Below, one piece after another: positions 1 to 8,909 of a stretch of DNA of 64,000 nucleotides. A program made the translations under genes and the position numbers. The notes below the pieces were generated by a model. The model made no database searches. It saw nothing but the letters and a program-made list of their open reading frames with translations, and was not told the DNA's origin. The stretch is taken from assembly GCA_965207045.1 (NCBI GenBank), contig OZ242261.1, positions 1,240,001-1,304,000 of the forward strand. Direction: 5' to 3'. Positions within the stretch are counted from its first letter, which is position 1, and each line of letters opens with the position of its first letter. The stretch is from G965207045 sp965207045. Lineage in GTDB: Bacteria > Pseudomonadota > Alphaproteobacteria > Rickettsiales > Anaplasmataceae.

Positions 1-777
1 GCTAAAGTTTTGACTATATGTTTCCCGGCAAAAACAGTTGCAACATTTTTTGGAATCGGGTATTTGCCAGAGTGGCAAGGACATTGGGCATCTTTGCTGA
101 GCATTGCATTCGTAGCTTTGATAGCTTATATTTTTGCGGGCTTTGAAGAACAATCTATTATTGAGATCAGTCTTCCAGCAGCTATAACAGCTATTATATT
201 CTTTTTTGTTGGTTTTATATCAATATATATTTTTCAACTGAAAGTTCCAGAAGCTGATGATGAAATCATGATACATATAGTTTTTGGACAAATTTTTGTA
301 TTAGCTTTTTCAGGACCTGCAGTAATTTCTGCAGGAAGTTATATTGAGAGTTTAATTGATGGTATTTGTGGAAAGTTTATGTATTGCCCACCATGGTTCC
401 ATAAAACAATGGTATATGTTCCAATTTTAAGCATACCTTATTTTACATATAGATTTATGGACAGTTTTAAGCCCTGGCCAGCCTCTATTTTAGACAAGGA
501 TTATAATAGTAGTCTATCCAATATGGCTGAGGCAACGGTAAATTCTTTTTATACACTACTTTTTTTGTATTTATGTGCTTTTATCTTTTTTGGTCTAACT
601 CTAGATGAGGCATTGTTTTTTTTTCATGGTTTATGGGTTGTTATATTTCCCGATTTACAAGAACTATTTATTATTGTTATGGGAGAATTAAATGATTTAG
701 GGATTCTTAACTTCCTTAATCTTCAAGATTATTATTATGATTTTGTAAGGAATTATTATGATATCCCGAAAGAATGA
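1..777 (+). CDS. pgpA: Phosphatidylglycerophosphatase A-like membrane protein (5' end outside window)
   Basis: PgpA dephosphorylates phosphatidylglycerophosphate to phosphatidylglycerol in the inner membrane. The frame is open from the window edge, and a TTG at 10 is the first possible start seen, so the real start is probably just upstream. Counting from that TTG, the family's N-terminal signature FFGIGYLP is at residues 13-20 with W-A-S shortly after, and the late FxDxFKPWP-type motif is at about 149-157. Several hydrophobic helices are visible. It is longer (about 255 aa) than ordinary PgpA (about 150-170 aa). Oddly, the family's acidic motif E-I-V-I-D-E-x-x-G reads E-I-M-I-H-I-V-F-G here (residues 85-93), and the later Asp-Asp region is also not conserved, so catalysis is doubtful. 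The last 20 bases overlap folK. Confidence 0.7.
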   Translation, partial: AKVLTICFPAKTVATFFGIGYLPEWQGHWASLLSIAFVALIAYIFAGFEEQSIIEISLPAAITAIIFFFVGFISIYIFQLKVPEADDEIMIHIVFGQIFVLAFSGPAVISAGSYIESLIDGICGKFMYCPPWFHKTMVYVPILSIPYFTYRFMDSFKPWPASILDKDYNSSLSNMAEATVNSFYTLLFLYLCAFIFFGLTLDEALFFFHGLWVVIFPDLQELFIIVMGELNDLGILNFLNLQDYYYDFVRNYYDIPKE

Positions 778-1240
778 ATTGGTAATACTGTCTTTGGGTT
801 CCAATCAGGGTGATAGGAAAAAAGCTTTAGAATCTGCAATAAATTTGATAGATTTAAGATTTGTGAAAACTTCTACCATACATGAGACAGAAGCTTTAAT
901 ACCACCAGGTTCACCAAAATCATGGAATCTGAAATTTTTAAATGTGGTCATAAGTGGTTACACAAGTAAATCTCCACTAGAGTTGTTATCTTATATTAAA
1001 GATATAGAACGTAAAATAGGGCGGGAAGAAATATATAAGCGTTGGTCACCTCGGATAATCGATATAGATATATTGTTTTATGGAGATAAAGTTGTTATGC
1101 AAGATTGTATTCAAATTCCACACTCAGAATTGCACAAAAGAAATTTTGTATTAAGACCGCTGAATGAAATATTACCAAACTATGTTCATCCAACATTAAA
1201 CAGTACAATAACAGAATTACTGAGAGAATTAAATGACTAA
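758..1240 (+). CDS. folK: 2-amino-4-hydroxy-6-hydroxymethyldihydropteridine pyrophosphokinase (HPPK)
   Basis: HPPK transfers pyrophosphate from ATP to 6-hydroxymethyl-7,8-dihydropterin, the step before dihydropteroate synthase in folate synthesis. The 160-residue length is typical. Visible family marks are SLGSNQGDR near residues 12-20, a central FLNVV segment, and the PROSITE-type RWSPRIIDIDIL motif at about 95-106 with the Asp residues that bind Mg-ATP, followed by IPHSELHKRNFVLRPL. It overlaps the pgpA-like gene by 20 bases upstream and folP by 8 bases downstream, so the three genes probably form one translationally coupled unit. Confidence 0.95.
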   Translation: MISRKNELVILSLGSNQGDRKKALESAINLIDLRFVKTSTIHETEALIPPGSPKSWNLKFLNVVISGYTSKSPLELLSYIKDIERKIGREEIYKRWSPRIIDIDILFYGDKVVMQDCIQIPHSELHKRNFVLRPLNEILPNYVHPTLNSTITELLRELND

Positions 1241-2015
1241 GATTGTTGGTATATTAAATATTACACCTGATTCTTTTTCAGATGGTGGGAACTTTGAAAA
1301 TCCACAATTAGCATTGCAGCACACGCAAAAAATGATTAATGAGGGTGTAAATATAATTGATATCGGTGCTGAGTCAACAAGACCAGGCGCACAAAAAGTA
1401 AGCGTTACTCAAGAATTGTCTAGGTTAGAGCCGGTATTAGAGGAGATTATTTCTTTGGCTAAGGATAATAGAGTGCAAACCTCAATTGATACATATAAGC
1501 CAAGGGTAGCAGAATTTGCAATATCGTGTGGTGTAGATTTTGTTAATGATGTAACTGGGTTTATTAATGCAGAAATGGTAAAAATTGCAGCAGAGAATAA
1601 TGTGAAAATTGTTGTAACTCATAGTCTTGGGGTGCCAGTGAATAAATCAGTGACAATACCTGAAAATGTTAATGTTATGGATGAGATATTTATATGGGCA
1701 CGAGATAAGATAGTGCAGCTAACAAATTATGGAATAGATCAAAAAAATATTATTATTGATCCAGGTATTGGTTTTGGAAAAAATGATGAACAGTCTTGGT
1801 ATATAGTAAATAACATTGAAAAATTGCATGCTTTAAAAACAGAAATATATGTTGGCCATTCTAGAAAGAGATTCTTAAATCTTGATTCACAAATCAACCG
1901 AGATAGTTATACACTTGCAATCTCAGCAGTATTAGCACTAAAGAAAGTGCACTACATAAGAGTACATAATGTATCTATCCATACTGGGTTAATCAAAAAA
2001 ATCATATTTGAATAA
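1233..2015 (+). CDS. folP: Dihydropteroate synthase
   Basis: DHPS condenses the HPPK product with p-aminobenzoate to give dihydropteroate; it is the sulfonamide target. The 260 aa form a complete TIM-barrel set of motifs in order: GILNITPDSFSDGG at the N terminus (residues about 6-19), DIGAESTRPGA (about 44-54), SIDTYKP, FVNDVTG, DPGIGFGK in the pterin-binding region, GHSRKRFL and a terminal RVHNV (commonly RVHDV). The start overlaps folK by 8 bases. pabA/pabB are not in the window, so the source of p-aminobenzoate is not shown. Confidence 0.95.
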   Translation: MTKIVGILNITPDSFSDGGNFENPQLALQHTQKMINEGVNIIDIGAESTRPGAQKVSVTQELSRLEPVLEEIISLAKDNRVQTSIDTYKPRVAEFAISCGVDFVNDVTGFINAEMVKIAAENNVKIVVTHSLGVPVNKSVTIPENVNVMDEIFIWARDKIVQLTNYGIDQKNIIIDPGIGFGKNDEQSWYIVNNIEKLHALKTEIYVGHSRKRFLNLDSQINRDSYTLAISAVLALKKVHYIRVHNVSIHTGLIKKIIFE

Positions 2016-2102
2016 CTGTATCATGATATTTTATGTTAAAGCGTCTTTACTCATACTTTTATTTGTAATACGATCCGGTCGTTAATTGGTTAAGCACAGC
2101 AT

Positions 2103-3095
2103 ATGGAGAGTGTACCTTTTATAGTAGCGAAAGAAAGATATATTACAAGATCGTTATCTTGGTTAATTGCCTTTTTATTTAGTTTTTCTGTTATATCCAT
2201 TTTATTACCACAATTCATAAAATGGGCTGCCAAGATAATTAAGGATGCTTCAGATTTTGATAAAAAAGTATTGTTCTCTTCTTTAATTACTGTCTCATTA
2301 TTACTTTCTTTTGTTGTTTTTACTACATGCCTCATGCAAAGTCATATAAACCATAAGGCTGTTAGGAGCATGAAAGAAGTTGAAAGGAAAATAAATGAGA
2401 AACAAAATCAGATTAAAGATAGAAAATCTTTGTTGTTAAAAGATATTAATGATTGTTGGACTGTAGGGATTGCGGAAGATGAAATGGAAGGTGGGTTAGC
2501 ATTATTGTCATTAGGAATCATTAATATTTGTTTCAATAAGATCAAAGAGAAGGTCAGAAATATTCCAGAGCCGCTTGAACCATTGGAAATAAAGAAACGA
2601 TTGATTATTTCTGCCTATGATTATGTTGTTATTGGTAATTGCGTGTCTGAGCTTAAGAGGCAAATAGGGGAAATGAGACAAGATTATTTAGTTGATAAAA
2701 AGAAGATAGTATTTGAAACAATAGTTAATGTCTTTACTAGCTGTATTATGGATCTACTTCTTACAGAAGCAAAAGAGGGATCTCTTACAAAAGCTTTGTC
2801 TGATCTAAAAGTAATAAAAGCAGGCATAATACAAGAAGTCTGCCATGACATCCAAGATAAGCCTAAATTAAAAAAATATATGGGCGATGAGGGTTTTCAC
2901 CTTGAGCATTTAAAGAAAATTTTAGGAGCTTCAGGAAAGACATTACTAGAAAGTCTTTCATTTAAAAAAAATGTTATGTCAAAGCTTGCAGAGCAAGTAG
3001 TAGAAGTTGAATTAGAATATGATGTCTTATCATCAACAATAACTTCTAATGTGTTTAAAAATGAGCAAAGTAGGCAAAAAGAGATATATGTTTAG
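2103..3095 (+). CDS. Hypothetical membrane protein with cytoplasmic helical domain
   Basis: I do not recognise this 330-residue protein. It begins with two hydrophobic segments, about residues 17-37 and 55-77, separated by a short charged loop. A strongly charged, probably coiled-coil stretch follows at about 88-115 (rich in K, E, Q and N), and the remaining 200 residues look soluble and mostly helical. There is no signal peptidase site or known catalytic motif. It stands alone between folP and tRNA-Leu on the same strand. The layout of two N-terminal membrane helices with a long helical cytoplasmic tail is common among lineage-specific proteins of Ehrlichia-like bacteria, but function is unknown. 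Confidence 0.7.
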   Translation: MESVPFIVAKERYITRSLSWLIAFLFSFSVISILLPQFIKWAAKIIKDASDFDKKVLFSSLITVSLLLSFVVFTTCLMQSHINHKAVRSMKEVERKINEKQNQIKDRKSLLLKDINDCWTVGIAEDEMEGGLALLSLGIINICFNKIKEKVRNIPEPLEPLEIKKRLIISAYDYVVIGNCVSELKRQIGEMRQDYLVDKKKIVFETIVNVFTSCIMDLLLTEAKEGSLTKALSDLKVIKAGIIQEVCHDIQDKPKLKKYMGDEGFHLEHLKKILGASGKTLLESLSFKKNVMSKLAEQVVEVELEYDVLSSTITSNVFKNEQSRQKEIYV

Positions 3096-3259
3096 TAAGT
3101 TAAAGTAAAACTCTTGGTTGTTTCTAAATTTGGGTACTAATGGGTTATTATTAATGACATTAACAATTTCTTAAATTAATAATCTTCACTATTAAACTTC
3201 GGCTCTTCTTAGTATCATAAACTTTACACAACTAGTTATATTAGATATAAATTGAATAC

Positions 3260-3341
3260 GCGGATGTGGCGGAATCGGTAGACGCGCTAGGTTTAGGTCC
3301 TAGTGAGTAGACTCGTGGGGGTTCAAGTCCCTCCATCCGTA
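3260..3341 (+). tRNA. tRNA-Leu (anticodon UAG)
   Basis: The cloverleaf can be drawn by eye. The acceptor arm GCGGATG (3260-3266) pairs with CATCCGT (3334-3340) and the discriminator A is at 3341. The anticodon stem CTAGG/CCTAG encloses the loop TTTAGGT, giving anticodon TAG. A long variable arm, as expected for a class II leucine tRNA, precedes the T arm with GGTTCAAGTCC. The terminal CCA is not encoded. It would read CUA-type leucine codons. Confidence 0.95.
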
Positions 3342-3367
3342 TATTATTTTTTGAGGTTTGGGGTAGT

Positions 3368-4699
3368 ATGTCTTTTAAAGAGGAAGATTTATCTGGAGTA
3401 AGTGAAGGTGATGCTAATAATGTAGTTGAAGATATAATTCATAAAGAAATTTTAAACGAAAAACTCAAGAGAAAGTATGAGTTTACTATTTCTCATGGCT
3501 ATATTGATGATAAAATAAAGAGTAGGTTAAGGAAAATTCAGGAAACTTTCTTTACTGCTGGTTTTAGGAAAGGGAAAGTACCTTTGTATATAGTAGAAGA
3601 GCGTAAAAGGGATGAAGTTGTTAATAATGTTATTGGGGAGCAGGTTAATTTAATTTCAAATGATTTTTTAAGAAAAAAACGTTTAAATCTTATCGGGAAA
3701 CCTATTTTTGACAAAATAAACTTTGATCATGACCTTAAATACAATATAGCATTTGAAGTTTTTCCTAATATTCCAAAATTCGATACTGCAGAACTAAATT
3801 TAAAGAAGAATATTGTTGCAGTTAGTGAAGAAAATATTGAGAAAAAGCTTAAAGAGATGTGCGAAGAGTGCTTTGAATTAATAGTAGCTCCTGAAGATCA
3901 TAAGATAAGAGATGGTGACGTTGTTTATATTGATTTTGAAGGTAAAATCAATGATTTGTCTTTTGAAGGTGGTACAGCAAACGATTTTATGGTTATTATT
4001 GGCTCGAATTCAATTCTACATGAAATTGAAAATGCATTATTAGGTCTTGCTGTTGGAGAAGAGATTGAAGTAGAGGCAGAGTTTCCAGAAGATTATCCTA
4101 TGAGAGATCTTGCTTCCAAGAAGGCTATTTTCTCTGTCAGGATCAAGAAAATTATGATCAAGAAATTTGCTGATGATGAAGATAAGATTATAAAGCACTT
4201 CAAATGTCAGAGTAAGGAAGAGCTAAGGAAAAAAGCTAAAGATTTACTGCAAGATAGGGTTGATTTTATGGTATACATGATAGCTAAAAAGAATTTGTTT
4301 GACTATCTTGATAAAGAATATATCTTTGATGTGCCTGAGTCTGTGGTAAAAGTCGAGGAAAACAGAATAATTTCTCAATATAAAGATAAAGAAGAGCGCT
4401 TAAAAAAAGCGGAAAGAAGAGTACGGATAGGGTTTCTTCTTATGGAAATAGCAAAAGAAAAAAAAATTAGTGTAACAGAAGAAGATATCTCAAAATCTTT
4501 ATTTGCAAAATCCCAGGGGAGTAAAGATAATATGAGATATATAATTGATGTTTATAAGAAAAATCCGCAAGCTGCTTTGTCTTTAAAAGGTGAAGTTTTA
4601 GAAGAGAAAGTTACGCAGTTTTTAGTGAAAAATCTCCGAGAAGATAAAGCGATTTCTTTTGCAGAATTAGAGGAGAAATTTAGTAAAATAAAGGAGTAA
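3368..4699 (+). CDS. tig: Trigger factor, ribosome-associated chaperone and prolyl isomerase
   Basis: Trigger factor binds the ribosome exit tunnel and shields nascent chains. The N-terminal domain carries the ribosome-docking motif GFRKGKVP at about residues 69-76. The FKBP-type isomerase domain follows from about 175 to 260 (VYIDFEGKINDLSFEGG, then LGLAVGEEIEVEAEFPEDYP), and the C-terminal arms domain is helical and very charged. The 443-residue length is normal. The first 25 or so residues form an acidic extension. It lies directly upstream of clpP-clpX, an arrangement conserved in many bacteria that couples folding and degradation; only 7 bases separate tig and clpP. Confidence 0.95.
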   Translation: MSFKEEDLSGVSEGDANNVVEDIIHKEILNEKLKRKYEFTISHGYIDDKIKSRLRKIQETFFTAGFRKGKVPLYIVEERKRDEVVNNVIGEQVNLISNDFLRKKRLNLIGKPIFDKINFDHDLKYNIAFEVFPNIPKFDTAELNLKKNIVAVSEENIEKKLKEMCEECFELIVAPEDHKIRDGDVVYIDFEGKINDLSFEGGTANDFMVIIGSNSILHEIENALLGLAVGEEIEVEAEFPEDYPMRDLASKKAIFSVRIKKIMIKKFADDEDKIIKHFKCQSKEELRKKAKDLLQDRVDFMVYMIAKKNLFDYLDKEYIFDVPESVVKVEENRIISQYKDKEERLKKAERRVRIGFLLMEIAKEKKISVTEEDISKSLFAKSQGSKDNMRYIIDVYKKNPQAALSLKGEVLEEKVTQFLVKNLREDKAISFAELEEKFSKIKE

Positions 4700-4706
4700 T
4701 ATTGAT

Positions 4707-5354
4707 ATGTCTGTAATGAATCATTTGGTACCAATTGTAGTTGATCAAACTAGTAGAGGCGAAAGGTCATATGATATATATTCGAGGTTGCTTAAGGAAA
4801 GGATAGTTTTTCTTACTGGGCCAATTGAGGATGGTATGGCAAGTGTAGCAATTGCACAATTATTGTTTTTAGAGGCTGATAATCCAGAAAAAGATATTTT
4901 TATGTATATAAATTCTCCTGGTGGTGTTGTTACCGCTGGCCTTTCTATATACGATACTATGCAATATATAAAACCAAAGGTCTCAACTGTTTGTGTTGGA
5001 CAGGCTGCTTCTGCTGCATCATTATTACTTGCTGCAGGGGATCGTAATATGCGTTATGCTTTGCCAAACGCAAGGGTCATGATTCATCAGCCTTCTGGTG
5101 GTTGCCAAGGGCAAGCAACAGATATGCAAATACAAGTTCAAGAGATTATAAAAATTAAGAGGAAATTGAATTTAATATATAAGAAGCATACAAGGCAAAC
5201 TATGAAAAAAATTGAAGAAAATATGGAGAGAGATTTCTTTATGTCAGCAGAAGAGGCATGTAACTTTGGTATTGTTGATAAAGTTATAGAAAAGCATGAC
5301 AGTGGAAAGCAGAAGGGTGGTAAGAAGGAAGATAAAGATAAGGAAGATGAGTAG
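4707..5354 (+). CDS. clpP: ATP-dependent Clp protease proteolytic subunit
   Basis: ClpP forms the tetradecameric serine protease chamber used with ClpX. The catalytic triad is visible as Ser102 in GQAASAAS, His127 in MIHQPSGG and Asp176 in MERDFF, a constant offset of 5 from the E. coli numbering (97/122/171). The 215 residues include a very charged lysine/aspartate/glutamate tail after residue 198 that is not needed for the fold. The start is 7 bases after tig, with AAGGAG at 4691-4696 ahead of it as ribosome binding site. It overlaps clpX by 8 bases. Confidence 0.97.
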   Translation: MSVMNHLVPIVVDQTSRGERSYDIYSRLLKERIVFLTGPIEDGMASVAIAQLLFLEADNPEKDIFMYINSPGGVVTAGLSIYDTMQYIKPKVSTVCVGQAASAASLLLAAGDRNMRYALPNARVMIHQPSGGCQGQATDMQIQVQEIIKIKRKLNLIYKKHTRQTMKKIEENMERDFFMSAEEACNFGIVDKVIEKHDSGKQKGGKKEDKDKEDE

Positions 5355-6549
5355 TAAGAAGAAAGATACACATTGTTCATTTTGCGGCAAGCACAAGGAT
5401 GAAGTTGGCAAATTGGTTGCGGGTATAAATGTTTTTATATGTAATGAATGTGTTAAGTTGTGTGGTGATATTATTACCTATGACAAAGAAGAGGAAATGA
5501 TTGGTATTGCTGATGTTATAGATGATTTTAAGCCAGCACAGATTAAAAGGCATCTTGATAGCTATATCGTCAATCAGGAGAGAGCAAAGCGTGTTTTATC
5601 AGTTGCGGTTTATAATCATTATAAACGCGTTTTATACTTAAATAAGAAAGATGGTACTGAAATTTCTAAGTCCAATATTTTATTAGTAGGGCCAACTGGT
5701 AGTGGTAAGACGTTGTTTGCAAAGACTTTAGCTAATTTTCTGAGAATACCTTTTGCTATTGTTGATGCCACAACTCTGACAGAGGCTGGTTATGTTGGAG
5801 AAGATGTAGAAAACATTCTGTTTAGATTGATCCAATCTGCAAACAATGATATAAAATCTGCTGAAAAAGGAATTATTTACATTGATGAGATTGATAAAAT
5901 AACACGAAAATCTGATAGTGCTTCTATAACACGAGACGTATCTGGTGAAGGTGTGCAACAGACACTACTACCGATAATGGAAGGAACAATTGCTTCTGTT
6001 CCACAACAAGGTGGTCGTAAGCATCCGCAGCAAGAATTTATGCAAATTGATACTAAAAATATATTGTTTATTTGTGGTGGTGCGTTTATAGGTTTGGATG
6101 AGATAATTAAAAGAAGAAAACAGGGGAGTGGTATGGGCTTTGAGGCTAATCTTAATAAGATGTCGGCAAAGGAAATATTGCATAGTATAGAGCCTGTTGA
6201 TTTAGTAAAATTTGGCTTTATTCCAGAATTCATAGGGCGTTTACCTGTTATTGCTGTGCTTGATGATCTTGATGAGGATGCACTTGTTAATATATTGACT
6301 CAGCCAAAAAATGCTTTGGTTAAACAATATCAGAAGCTATTTGAATTGGATAAAGTCAAACTTAGTTTCTCACATCAGGCATTGATTGCTATAGCTAAAA
6401 AGGCTATAAAGAATAAAACGGGAGCGCGTGGTTTACGCTCTATAATAGAACCATTACTTCTAGATTATATGTTTGATTCACCAACAAATCCTGAGGTAAA
6501 GGAAGTAAATGTTACTAAGGAGTTGGTTGAGAATGGTCATGTTAGTTGA
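5347..6549 (+). CDS. clpX: ATP-dependent unfoldase ClpX
   Basis: ClpX is the AAA+ unfoldase feeding ClpP. The ATG at 5347 is preferred over upstream in-frame codons because it puts the zinc-binding domain (CSFCGKHKDEV, then CNECVKLC) near the N terminus as in other ClpX, and it overlaps the clpP end by 8 bases. Walker A GPTGSGKT, Walker B IIYIDEIDKI, the GYVG pore loop and the GGRKHP (RKH) loop are all present. Length is 400 aa, typical. Its partner clpP lies immediately upstream and the adaptor sspB follows 304 bases downstream, so protease, unfoldase and adaptor are encoded together. Confidence 0.97.
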   Translation: MSSKKKDTHCSFCGKHKDEVGKLVAGINVFICNECVKLCGDIITYDKEEEMIGIADVIDDFKPAQIKRHLDSYIVNQERAKRVLSVAVYNHYKRVLYLNKKDGTEISKSNILLVGPTGSGKTLFAKTLANFLRIPFAIVDATTLTEAGYVGEDVENILFRLIQSANNDIKSAEKGIIYIDEIDKITRKSDSASITRDVSGEGVQQTLLPIMEGTIASVPQQGGRKHPQQEFMQIDTKNILFICGGAFIGLDEIIKRRKQGSGMGFEANLNKMSAKEILHSIEPVDLVKFGFIPEFIGRLPVIAVLDDLDEDALVNILTQPKNALVKQYQKLFELDKVKLSFSHQALIAIAKKAIKNKTGARGLRSIIEPLLLDYMFDSPTNPEVKEVNVTKELVENGHVS

Positions 6550-6853
6550 GTTGATAGAAATGAACAGCTAACAGAGGCAGCATATTGTATTCGTCAAGGG
6601 TGAATGTTCTATTGAGGGCTTTGAGCTAATACTGCTTATACATTGTGACAATACTAATACTATATCAAAATAGCATGTTGTACTTTAGTTGAATCAAAAA
6701 ATTATCTTATAAGATGAACGATTACTTAGAAGATGTTATCAACATGATAGAGATCTTTGGTTAGCAATACTAAATAATTGAATTTTAATTCAGTTGATTT
6801 AACATACATGAATAAGTAATAATTTTTTATTTCTTAGGCTTGTAGTATTTCGT
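6550..6853. other. Intergenic region between clpX and sspB
   Basis: About 300 bases of AT-rich sequence. I see no open frame of note, no RNA cloverleaf and no clear terminator hairpin. Any sspB promoter must lie here. Confidence 0.5.
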
Positions 6854-7270
6854 ATGACTATAAATTATGATTTTTTGTTAGATAAGGCAAATCGTTTTCT
6901 AGTTAAAGAGGCGTTAAAACTTACTGATGACAACTGTAATATTTATATATCCTTCTTTACTTATAAAGGTGGAATTGATATTTCTTCTAAATTGCATAAG
7001 AAATATCCTGAAAAAATGTCAATTGTGTTACAACATCAATTTAGTGATCTTGTTGTAAATGATAGTTATTTTTCAGTTGAATTGAGTTTTGGAAATGTTC
7101 TTGAGAAGATTAAAGTTGCGTTTTCTGTTATAGAAGTATTTCATGATCGTAATGTTAATTTTTATCTAAAATTAGGAGAATATGATAATGAAGATCCATT
7201 TCCTTCTTTTGAAGAGAAGTTTGATGAAGAGAGTAAGATTGTGAGTATAGATAAATTTTTAAAAAGGTAA
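6854..7270 (+). CDS. sspB: SspB-family ClpXP specificity adaptor (alphaproteobacterial type)
   Basis: The 138-residue protein matches the alphaproteobacterial SspB pattern: an N-terminal dimerisation helix (YDFLLDKANRFLVKEAL), ISFFTYKGGIDIS, then the strand IVLQHQFSDLVVND followed by FSVELSFG, which builds the peptide-binding groove for ssrA-like tags. The acidic C-terminal tail is present and would carry the ClpX-tethering segment. SspB delivers ssrA-tagged and other substrates to ClpXP. Its position close to clpP-clpX supports the assignment. It converges with rodA and the two genes overlap by 12 bases. Confidence 0.85.
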   Translation: MTINYDFLLDKANRFLVKEALKLTDDNCNIYISFFTYKGGIDISSKLHKKYPEKMSIVLQHQFSDLVVNDSYFSVELSFGNVLEKIKVAFSVIEVFHDRNVNFYLKLGEYDNEDPFPSFEEKFDEESKIVSIDKFLKR

Positions 7271-8350
7271 GCTTTTTAATTTATTGTTTATTTCGATGCT
7301 TAGTAGGAGAGCATAGCATATCATTGCCGTTATTGTGACGCTTCCCCCGTAGGATAAAAGTGGTAGTGGTATTCCAACAACGGGAAAGAGACCCATTACC
7401 ATACCGCAGTTTATCACTAAATGTGCTGAGAAGAATGTACTTGTTCCACTGGCAACAAGTTTTCCAAATTGGTTTGATGAATTTCTAGCAATTACCAGGC
7501 CTTTTAATATAACGAATGTGTATAGGACAAAAAAGATCACACTTTTTATAAATCCATTTTCCTCTGTAAAGACTGTGAAGGCAAAATCAGTATGTTTTTC
7601 TGGTAAAAATCCTAACTGTATCTGGCTTCCATGTAAAAATCCTCTTCCATGCAATCCGCCAGAGCCAATAGCTATTTTTGACTGCATTAAGTTATAACCT
7701 GCGCCAAGAGGATCTTTTTCTGGGTTTATAAAATTTAGTATGCGCGATTTTTGGTAATCATATAAATAATACTTCCATACCAGTGGAATTGATACTAAAC
7801 AAATGATTATAGTGGTTATGAAATATTTTTTTTCAATTCCCGAAACGAAAAATATAGAGATAGCGATCATGGCCATTATAATTGCGCTACCCAAACTGGG
7901 CTGCAATAATGTAAAGGCAATTGGAATGAAAGTAATTGCAATTGGTAGAACTAATTCAGCTAAATTTTGTTTATTTGTGGTATTTTCTAGGCATTTTGAT
8001 AGTGCAAGTATAAGTGATATTTTTGCTAATTCGGAGGGCTGTATCATAATACCAAAAAATTTTACCCATCTTGTTGCTCCCATCCTTGTTATGCCAATGA
8101 ATTCTACTACTGTAAGTAGAGTCATGGTAAGGAAAAATATGTGATAACTGTACTTGTATATTATTTCTATGTTTGTGTATGCAATAGCAATTAATACAGG
8201 TAAAAAGGAAATAACTATAATAATTTGATGTATTGCCCATGGATAAAAACTGCCGCCAGCAGCAGAGTATTGTGTTGAGAAGCCAGCAGAAACTAGTACT
8301 ACGAAAGAAAGAAAAAGCAATAAGTCAAAAGATAAAAATTTTTGTTTCAT
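7259..8350 (-). CDS. rodA: Rod shape-determining SEDS protein RodA
   Basis: RodA/MrdB is the SEDS-family peptidoglycan glycosyltransferase of cell elongation. The 363 aa are almost entirely membrane helices (about ten). Family marks include RWVKFFGIMIQPSELAKI-type sequence (residues about 92-108), GSGGLHGRGFLHGSQ with LGFLPEKHTDFAFTVFTEENG (about 228-270, where the catalytic Asp of SEDS proteins lies), and the late VVGIPLPLLSYGGS motif. Its start overlaps the ndk stop in an ATGA, so the two are translationally coupled. Presence of rodA argues for at least a minimal peptidoglycan. Confidence 0.93.
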   Translation of the reverse strand: MKQKFLSFDLLLFLSFVVLVSAGFSTQYSAAGGSFYPWAIHQIIIVISFLPVLIAIAYTNIEIIYKYSYHIFFLTMTLLTVVEFIGITRMGATRWVKFFGIMIQPSELAKISLILALSKCLENTTNKQNLAELVLPIAITFIPIAFTLLQPSLGSAIIMAMIAISIFFVSGIEKKYFITTIIICLVSIPLVWKYYLYDYQKSRILNFINPEKDPLGAGYNLMQSKIAIGSGGLHGRGFLHGSQIQLGFLPEKHTDFAFTVFTEENGFIKSVIFFVLYTFVILKGLVIARNSSNQFGKLVASGTSTFFSAHLVINCGMVMGLFPVVGIPLPLLSYGGSVTITAMICYALLLSIEINNKLKSLPF

Positions 8351-8766
8351 TCAATAATTTCATATTTTGCAAAAAAGAAGTTGACCTCTTTTATTGCATT
8401 TTTATTAGAGTCAGAGCCGTGTACACAATTAGCATCTATGTTTTCTGCAAAATCTCCTCTGATTGTACCTTTTTTTGCTTTTTTAGGGTCAGTTGACCCC
8501 ATTATATCACGGTATTTATTTATTGCGTTTTCTCCGTGTAGAACTTGTACTACAATAGGTCCTGATGTCATAAATGTTATTAGATCACTGAAAAAAGGTT
8601 GTTTCTTGTGGGTGGAATAAAATTCTTCAGCTTGGAATTTTGTTATGGAAATACGTTTTTGTGCAACTATTCTCAATCCTGAACGTTCTATATAAGAGTT
8701 AACGTGACCTGTTATGTTACGTTTTACAACATCAGGCTTTAATATAGATAGAGTGTATTCTTTCAT
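8347..8766 (-). CDS. ndk: Nucleoside diphosphate kinase
   Basis: NDK balances nucleoside triphosphates through a phosphohistidine intermediate. The 139-residue protein has the N-terminal TLSILKPDVVKRN (ATP-binding Lys), the SGLRIVAQK segment, MTSGPIVVQVL, the FAENIDANCVHGSDS motif containing the catalytic His (around residue 119), and the terminal E-V-N-F-F-F segment. It is the first gene of the minus-strand ndk-rodA pair. Confidence 0.97.
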   Translation of the reverse strand: MKEYTLSILKPDVVKRNITGHVNSYIERSGLRIVAQKRISITKFQAEEFYSTHKKQPFFSDLITFMTSGPIVVQVLHGENAINKYRDIMGSTDPKKAKKGTIRGDFAENIDANCVHGSDSNKNAIKEVNFFFAKYEIIE

Positions 8767-8790
8767 TTTTGATTAAGCTATAATTATTAG

Positions 8791-8850
8791 TGATTCTATC
8801 ACATGAATCATAATTGCTGCAATATTGATACATTAACAGCAGCTCTCGCA
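8791..8850 (+). repeat. Upstream region duplicated before both ankyrin genes, copy 1
   Basis: From TGATTCTAT through GCTGCAATAT to AGCAGCTCTCGCA this stretch aligns with 10350-10420. It precedes the first ankyrin gene by about 60 bases. It probably contains promoter elements that were copied together with the gene, though no -35/-10 pair is certain. Confidence 0.55.
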
Positions 8851-8909
8851 AAAAAAACATGCTAATGCTATTATAGTATAGCAATAATATATATTGAAAG
8901 AGTTTATTT

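Noticed and set aside
2090..2335. Minus-strand open frame of 81 codons
   Set aside because: It lies opposite the start of the better supported plus-strand membrane protein gene, and has no ribosome binding site or family.
5877..6233. Minus-strand frame of 118 codons inside clpX
   Set aside because: Antisense shadow of a strongly conserved gene; composition follows clpX codons.
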